Below, piece after piece: positions 41,951 to 46,529 of a stretch of DNA of 46,529 nucleotides. Each line of letters starts with the position of its first letter. Position 1 is the stretch's first letter. The notes beneath the pieces were generated by a model. That model was not told the DNA's origin. It searched no databases and worked only from the letters and a program-made list of their open reading frames with translations. Source of the stretch: JAVBLD01 sp031553705. Its GTDB lineage: Bacteria > Bacteroidota > Bacteroidia > Bacteroidales > Marinifilaceae. Made by a program: the position numbers and the translations under genes. The stretch is taken from NCBI GenBank assembly GCA_031553705.1, contig JAVBLD010000030.1:1-46529 (forward strand), given 5' to 3'.

Positions 41951-41960
41951 CATATCTATC

Positions 41961-44840
41961 ATGAAAAGTATCCTGCCTTATTTTTTGTTATTGACACTTC
42001 TTTGCGGAATCTGCAAGGCGCAAAGTAATCTGCCGCGCCTCTCTCCGAAACCCTTTAAAGTAGAAGGTGTGGAGCAATGTTACATCTCTCTCGACGGGAA
42101 ATGGAACTTCCATACAGAAAGTATTAAAAACTCCGAAATCGAAGTACCGGGTGAATGGACGATGCAGGGTTTTGACGTTCCTGAAGGCGAAACAGCAGTC
42201 TATAGCCGGACATTCATTCTTCCGGACGGATGGCCGGGTAAGCGCATAAAAATCCGGTTTGATGCGGTTAGTTCCAATGCCGTCGTAAAAATCAATGGAA
42301 AAAAAGTAGGTGAACACGAGGGTGGAATGGTACCTTTCGAGTTTGATATCACCGATGCCGCCGTAAACAGGGAAAATAAAATAGAAGTTTATGTAAAAGC
42401 CTTGACGGTAAGCGACCGTATGGGCTGCATCTCTCAATATGCCGTCCATATCGTAGGCGGTTTGATTCGCAAGGTACAGCTTTTCGTACTTCCTGCTACT
42501 AATATCGAAAGTATCGACGCAGTCACATCGCTGGATAAAAGCCATAAAAAAGCCACACTGAATATTGCCACCAAGGTTGCTCACGAAGGCTCTTCAGCAA
42601 ATTTAACCGCTGAAGTAGAATATATATTGACCGATGCATCAGGAAAGCAGGTAGCTATCGCAAAAAAGGAAGTTGCTCCCAATCATCATGCCGATGCTTC
42701 ACTGTCTGTCGGGAATGCCGATCTATGGAATCCCGAAGAACCCTATTTATACACGTTAACAGTAAAGCTTTACATTGATGGCAAATTAGTACAAACCCAT
42801 GTCCGTCGCACAGGTCTGCGGCAAATAGAGATAGAAGGCAACCTGTTATTGGTAAACGGGCAGAAAATCAAATTACATGGAGTAAATCGCCATGAGACCC
42901 ACCCTTTACGCGGTCGCAGCCTCACACCGGAGCTTTGCCGCATGGATGCGGAACTATTCCGGGCCGCCAATTGTAACTATATCCGCACCTCGCACTATCC
43001 TCCGTCGGAAGAGTTTCTGGACGCATGTGACGAATTGGGTTTATTTGTGGAGTGCGAAGCAGCCCTCACCTGGATCCAACACCATGCCTCCCCTATCTGG
43101 AAAAAATGGAACTATAAAGATGAACAATTTCTGCCCTATATGATTCGCGCTAATGTAGAAAACATTTTAGCCAACCGCCACCACCCAAGCATTATCATCT
43201 GGTCTATGGCCAACGAATCACGCTGGTCGCCCTTGTGGGAAAAAGTGCAGGAAGCAGTAAAAAAACTAGACCGATCGCGTCCTACCAGTTTCCACGATCA
43301 ATGCTGGGGTACATTTAACAATGCCGGAAGTAAAGCAGATATTGCCAATTACCACTACCCGGGACTCAACGGACCAATGGCCTGCGACACAATGAAACGC
43401 CCTACCCTGTTCGGCGAATATGCACACCTATCGTGCTATAATCGGGAGGAACTGGTAACTGATCCGGGGGTTCGTGCAGCATTCGGCAAAGCACTGCAAC
43501 AGATGTACGACAGTATGTATTATCACAGCGCATGTCTTGGGGGTGCGATCTGGAGCGGAATAGACGATCATTTCCATCTGGCGGACGGACGTATACTGGG
43601 TTATGGTCCCTGGGGACCGATAGACGGATGGCGCCGCCCAAAACCCGAATATACCGGTATAAAAAAAGCGTATGCCCCGGTCCGCATCCTGAAATTTGAA
43701 TATTCTAAAAAAGAACGGGCCATAGTAGCCGAAGTGGAAAATCGGTATGACTTCATCAACCTGAGCAAAACAAGTATCATATTTGACGACGGGAAGACTG
43801 TCAAAAAGATAAAAGCCAATATTGCTCCGGGAACAAAAGGGAAAATCATTCTTCCGGACCGGACTGGAATACTCAGGATCACCGACCCGAGAGGGTTTAT
43901 ATGTATAGAAGAAAAACAAGGAGATCCGGTACCGGAAACGGCAGGAGAAAAGCAGGAATATACCTGCAAGGTAGAGGAAACAAGTAATGCGCTCCAGATC
44001 CGTTATATAAAAAATGAAAAAACTCATTCAACCTACGTGATCAGCAAGGAAACCGGAATCATGACACATGCGGTTGCCTCCGACAATGTCATACTGACCC
44101 AAGGTCCTGTATTCTGTGTTGTCGATATGAATAACAACAATGGAGGCAAGCCCAATGTAGCCGGAGAGACCTACCAGAATAATATCTACCCTATAAAAAA
44201 CTATACGCTCTATACGCTCTTTGCCAAGAATGTAAATTACAGGGAAGAAGACGGAACCATAATCATAAAAACGGAAGTATTATATCGCGAAGGAACCACA
44301 GGAATAATAAGTTACAAATTTTCCAAATCAGGAAAAATAAATATGGACTATATAATCACCTTAGCTGAAGAAAGGTCCCCACGTCAATACGGGATGTTAT
44401 TCCAGTTGCCTAAAAATATGGAAATTCTAAAATGGAAACGTAATGGAGAATTCTCCATATATCCCGAGAATGACATTGCCCGTACAGAAGGCATGGCAAT
44501 GCTCAATGCCAAACCGCTCTATGAGGTGGAAGAGTGGCAGGTAAAACCGGAAGGCAACTGGAAAGACGATGCCAATATACTCGGTTCTGTCGATTTTCGT
44601 TCGACTAAAACACAAATACAACAAGCATCACTTTCTGACGGAAAGCATGGGATATCAATATCCGGTAGTGAAAAACAGGCCATACGCGCCTGGTTACAGG
44701 ACGGATATATTCAATTCCTGATAGCTGATTTCAATAATGGTGGTTCGGAACCATTCTATGGTTCACCGTTCACTGCCGGCCGGACAAAATTGAAAAAAGG
44801 TGAGGTATTGGAAGGAGCTATAACTTTTGAAATACATTAA
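41961..44840 (+). CDS. GH2 beta-galactosidase, secreted
   Basis: A 959-residue enzyme with signal peptide (cleavage near CKAQ). Domains in order: sugar-binding beta sandwich (about 30-190, 'YISLDGKWNFHTES', 'VPGEWTMQGFD', 'AVYSRTFILP'), Ig-like domain (about 190-290), TIM barrel (about 290-580, 'LLLVNGQKIKLHGVNRHETHPLRGR', 'RTSHYPPSEEFLDACDELGLFVECEA', acid/base 'IIWSMANESRW', nucleophile 'TLFGEYAHLS'), and the large C-terminal beta-galactosidase small-chain-like sandwich with 'RSPRQYGMLFQLP' and '...SPFTAGRTKLKKGEVLEGAITFEIH'. It cleaves terminal beta-galactosides, probably in the periplasm. It starts 10 bases after the truncated UroD-like gene. Confidence 0.93.
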   Translation: MKSILPYFLLLTLLCGICKAQSNLPRLSPKPFKVEGVEQCYISLDGKWNFHTESIKNSEIEVPGEWTMQGFDVPEGETAVYSRTFILPDGWPGKRIKIRFDAVSSNAVVKINGKKVGEHEGGMVPFEFDITDAAVNRENKIEVYVKALTVSDRMGCISQYAVHIVGGLIRKVQLFVLPATNIESIDAVTSLDKSHKKATLNIATKVAHEGSSANLTAEVEYILTDASGKQVAIAKKEVAPNHHADASLSVGNADLWNPEEPYLYTLTVKLYIDGKLVQTHVRRTGLRQIEIEGNLLLVNGQKIKLHGVNRHETHPLRGRSLTPELCRMDAELFRAANCNYIRTSHYPPSEEFLDACDELGLFVECEAALTWIQHHASPIWKKWNYKDEQFLPYMIRANVENILANRHHPSIIIWSMANESRWSPLWEKVQEAVKKLDRSRPTSFHDQCWGTFNNAGSKADIANYHYPGLNGPMACDTMKRPTLFGEYAHLSCYNREELVTDPGVRAAFGKALQQMYDSMYYHSACLGGAIWSGIDDHFHLADGRILGYGPWGPIDGWRRPKPEYTGIKKAYAPVRILKFEYSKKERAIVAEVENRYDFINLSKTSIIFDDGKTVKKIKANIAPGTKGKIILPDRTGILRITDPRGFICIEEKQGDPVPETAGEKQEYTCKVEETSNALQIRYIKNEKTHSTYVISKETGIMTHAVASDNVILTQGPVFCVVDMNNNNGGKPNVAGETYQNNIYPIKNYTLYTLFAKNVNYREEDGTIIIKTEVLYREGTTGIISYKFSKSGKINMDYIITLAEERSPRQYGMLFQLPKNMEILKWKRNGEFSIYPENDIARTEGMAMLNAKPLYEVEEWQVKPEGNWKDDANILGSVDFRSTKTQIQQASLSDGKHGISISGSEKQAIRAWLQDGYIQFLIADFNNGGSEPFYGSPFTAGRTKLKKGEVLEGAITFEIH

Positions 44841-45047
44841 AGAACAGAGCTAAAATAAAATTATTTTCACCCTTTTCACAAATGAAACTATCTACTGTCG
44901 ACATCACTATTTTTATAGAATCTTTTGCCATCCTTGACAAAAGATCTCACACAACAAACATAATCCCTCTTTGAATTCAAGTCTGAAAGAATCATATAGA
45001 TTGTTTTCGGATCCACAGTACAAGGCGTAGATTTAGGATGTTAAGAA

Positions 45048-45233
45048 GTGATTAAAATATATGCGGACTATTATAAAGTAATCGGGCTCAACCCTCCATG
45101 GGTAGGGTATTTTATTATCCGAGATAGTCAGGTTGCCGGTACCTGCGGATTCAAAGGAAAACCGCAAAACGGCAAAGTGAAAATTGCAGGTATTACGATA
45201 CCTATCATAATGTGGAAAAAATGGATAAATTGA
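45048..45233 (+). pseudogene. Decayed GNAT acetyltransferase gene
   Basis: From a GTG at 45048 the frame reads 'YADYYKVIGLNPPWVGYFII' and 'QVAGTCGFKGKPQNGKVKIA', the start of small GNAT proteins; the usual next part ('...AYGTxxEYEGKG') appears one base over as YYDTYHNVEKMDKL. So there is a frameshift near 45190, the N-terminus is missing (in-frame stop 45042-45044), and the rest is cut off at about 45231, where the IS21-type end begins. Only about 60 of some 150 residues remain. Clearly not functional. Confidence 0.7.
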
Positions 45234-45449
45234 CCCCTTGAAAACGGGGGAAAGTGCCCCCCAAAATTGTAACCTTAAAATGTAGAAAAGTTGTCACCGG
45301 ATTTTGGGGTCTTTCGGAAGAAAATCATACCCGGATTAAACAACATTTATCTTTTTGGTTCCGTTTGATTTTTCTTGTTTCCAAGACCATAAAAAACGGA
45401 CCGTTTGTGCAAAAATACTATTTTTTCTTCGAGTACGGCATATCCTGCT

Positions 45450-46196
45450 TCATTTATATCCATTATCCAGGCCACTCCTTCTTTTACGGATGGACTCCCC
45501 GAAGAGTTCTACCCGCAACGCATGATGGACCAGCCTGTCAAGGATGGCATCGGCAACGGTTTTCTCTCCGATGACATCATGCCATCCTTTTACAGGTACC
45601 TGTGAGGTTATCATGGTCGAGTGCTTCCGATGCCGATCCTCAATCATATCCATGAGTATTCCTCGGGACTGGGAGTCGAAGGCCTGCATACCAAAGTCGT
45701 CCAATATCAACAGGTCCGCCCGTTCGATTCGTTTAAGCTCGTTCAGGATGGAGCCTTTTACCTTGGCTATTTTCAGTTGGCTCATCAACTTGACTGTACT
45801 GGCGTAAAGCACCCTGTACCCTTCCTGGCAGGCCTTGTTTCCCAAAGCAGTAGCCATGTAGCTCTTACCGATCCCAGTAGGTCCGGTAATAAACAGGTCC
45901 TTATGTTCCCTGATAAAATCCATGGATGAAAGCCGTTCCACCTGATTACGGTCCAGTCCCCGTTCAAAAGTGTAATCCACATCCTCCAGGGTGGCATTAT
46001 AACGGAACAAGGCTGCTTTTACGACCCGTTCCACTGCCCGGTTGCGGCGGTTATCCCATTCGCTGTTTACCAAGTGGGCAATGAGCTGGTCCTGTGTCAG
46101 ATTCTCCTTGAGGGATGTTTCCAGTGATGTCTTAAAAGCATCGTGCATGCCGAAGAGGCGCATCTGGCGCAATCTTTCCAATGTATGATTGTTCAT
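45450..46196 (-). CDS. istB: IS21-family helper ATPase IstB
   Basis: A 248-residue AAA+ helper of IS21 transposition. Walker A is GPTGIGKS (residues 105-112), Walker B 'ADLLILDDFGMQ', and the start 'ERLRQMRLFGMHDAFKTSLE' is the family's N-terminal domain. It normally starts together with istA, forming a stable complex with target DNA. Here istA is truncated to its end 23 bases upstream, so istB is an orphan copy, though itself intact; family length is normal (about 250). Confidence 0.95.
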   Translation of the reverse strand: MNNHTLERLRQMRLFGMHDAFKTSLETSLKENLTQDQLIAHLVNSEWDNRRNRAVERVVKAALFRYNATLEDVDYTFERGLDRNQVERLSSMDFIREHKDLFITGPTGIGKSYMATALGNKACQEGYRVLYASTVKLMSQLKIAKVKGSILNELKRIERADLLILDDFGMQAFDSQSRGILMDMIEDRHRKHSTMITSQVPVKGWHDVIGEKTVADAILDRLVHHALRVELFGESIRKRRSGLDNGYK

Positions 46197-46219
46197 ATCG
46201 ATAATAATTAAAAATGATG

Positions 46220-46333
46220 TTATTTGTAATATTCCCTGCCGCGTATGTTCTCATGTTCAGGTATGTTAATGGGTTCTTCCTGCACATCGAACTGTTCCGA
46301 TTTGCTGTTCAGGATATTTTGTATCTCAAGAAG
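46220..46333 (-). pseudogene. istA: IstA transposase C-terminal remnant
   Basis: The minus strand reads LLEIQNILNSKSEQFDVQEE and ends in IPEHENIRGREYYK with a TAA at 46220-46222; such an end (HENIRGxxYY) is that of Bacteroidota IS21 IstA proteins. Directly before the first residue lies a stop codon and then the end of the neighbouring IS3-family element, so the rest of istA is lost. Confidence 0.8.
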
Positions 46334-46529
46334 CTATAGTTCCCGTAACTGAATATCCTACCTTTTTCCGGACAAAAAGTTAAGCGGTCGGTTTTACATT
46401 ATTGTTAATTGCTCTATATCTTACCCAAAATTCCGGAATAGTGAGATATTTCAGGAAGGAATGTCTTCTATTTTGATTATACCAAATTTCCAAATATTCA
46501 AACATGGCGTTTCTCATTTGCTCTTTAGT
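46334..46529 (-). mobile_element. End of an IS3-family element (runs off right edge)
   Basis: The terminal part of an IS3-family insertion sequence, whose transposase gene reads from the right edge toward 46380. Between its stop codon and the istA remnant lie about 45 bases with 'CCTTTTTCCGGACAAAAAG', likely the inverted terminal repeat; the exact end lies between 46334 and 46365. The insertion is the probable cause of the istA truncation. Confidence 0.7.
46380..46529 (-). CDS. IS3-family transposase OrfB, C-terminal part
   Basis: Partial: 49 residues and a stop, starting outside the window. 'AMFEYLEIWYNQNRRHSFLKYLTIPEFW' is the end of the rve integrase core of IS3/IS150-type OrfB proteins (IxxxYNxxRRHSxLxYxxPxxF). 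Catalytic Asp-Asp-Glu residues would lie beyond the edge, except that the usual last Glu is some 10-15 residues before this start. Transposase activity cannot be judged. Confidence 0.88.
   Translation of the reverse strand, partial: TKEQMRNAMFEYLEIWYNQNRRHSFLKYLTIPEFWVRYRAINNNVKPTA

Larger units (their letters stand above)
45231..46333 (-). mobile_element. IS21-type element remnant
   Basis: A left end at about 45231 starts TGACCCCTTG, then contains a C-run/G-run pair and a related TTGTCACCGG sequence at 45291, as expected of the multiple terminal repeats of IS21 elements. The element carries intact istB (45450-46196) and only the last 37 codons of istA (46220-46333). The left end interrupts a GNAT gene and the right side is cut by an IS3-family element. 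It cannot transpose by itself because istA is lost. Confidence 0.75.

Noticed and set aside
43428..44027. Minus-strand 199-codon frame within the GH2 gene
   Set aside because: A shadow of the GH2 reading frame without signal or domain.
44921..44944. Seven-base inverted repeat after the GH2 gene
   Set aside because: Short AT-rich arms (TCTTTTG/CAAAAGA) without a U-run; too weak to call a terminator.

Overview
The window looks like the chromosome of an anaerobic member of the Bacteroidales (Bacteroidota). The reasons are the protein families present (DUF4382 lipoproteins, TPR-membrane-HTH regulators, Bacteroidota-type GH89/GH31/GH2 enzymes, an OMPLA-type phospholipase) and the repeated occurrence, upstream of start codons, of the Bacteroidota -7 promoter element TAnnTTTG. 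The genus cannot be fixed from the sequence. No rRNA, tRNA or CRISPR array was recognised.

Layout. 1-1.2 kb: the end of an RHS-repeat gene remnant, a dispersed repeat and a decayed transposase-like piece. 1.2-3.6 kb: a membrane-anchored TPR/HTH regulator and a small secreted protein. 3.8-9.5 kb (minus strand): CinA, a Ste24-type membrane protease, a DUF4062-ATPase-wHTH protein and a POT-type transporter. 9.7-12.2 kb (plus): an FMN reductase and a two-gene ABC exporter. 12.2-18.3 kb (minus): a probable operon of secreted metallo-beta-lactamase-fold hydrolase, MFS exporter, GH31 and GH89 glycosidases. 18.5-22.5 kb: an outer-membrane beta-barrel protein, a degenerate stretch, a DUF4382 lipoprotein and an efflux MFS with a possible leader.

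22.5-31.4 kb (minus) is the metabolic centrepiece: glmS-glmL-glmE (adenosylcobalamin-dependent glutamate mutase and its reactivase), methylaspartate ammonia-lyase, an AtuA-family protein, a DUF4387 protein, a P-loop protein, and the two subunits of a class I fumarase-type hydratase, probably mesaconase. Together they would convert glutamate to 3-methylaspartate, mesaconate and then citramalate. The AtuA/DUF4387/P-loop trio has no assigned role, and no citramalate lyase is present. This is the best candidate here for an incompletely described system.

31.7-36 kb: an operon of pentapeptide-repeat protein (frameshifted), GyrI-like protein and YdjM-like membrane protein; a Spy-like periplasmic protein; and a divergent HxlR regulator/methyltransferase versus DJ-1/PfpI pair with two matching dyad operators. 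36-41.4 kb: an M3-like lipoprotein peptidase, SRPBCC/VOC small proteins, a phospholipase A gene broken by one stop codon, and small conserved proteins. 41.6-46.5 kb: a truncated UroD-like gene, a large GH2 beta-galactosidase, a decayed GNAT gene cut by an IS21-type element, and the end of an IS3-family element next to a truncated istA. Broken genes are concentrated in the last 8 kb and at the left edge.
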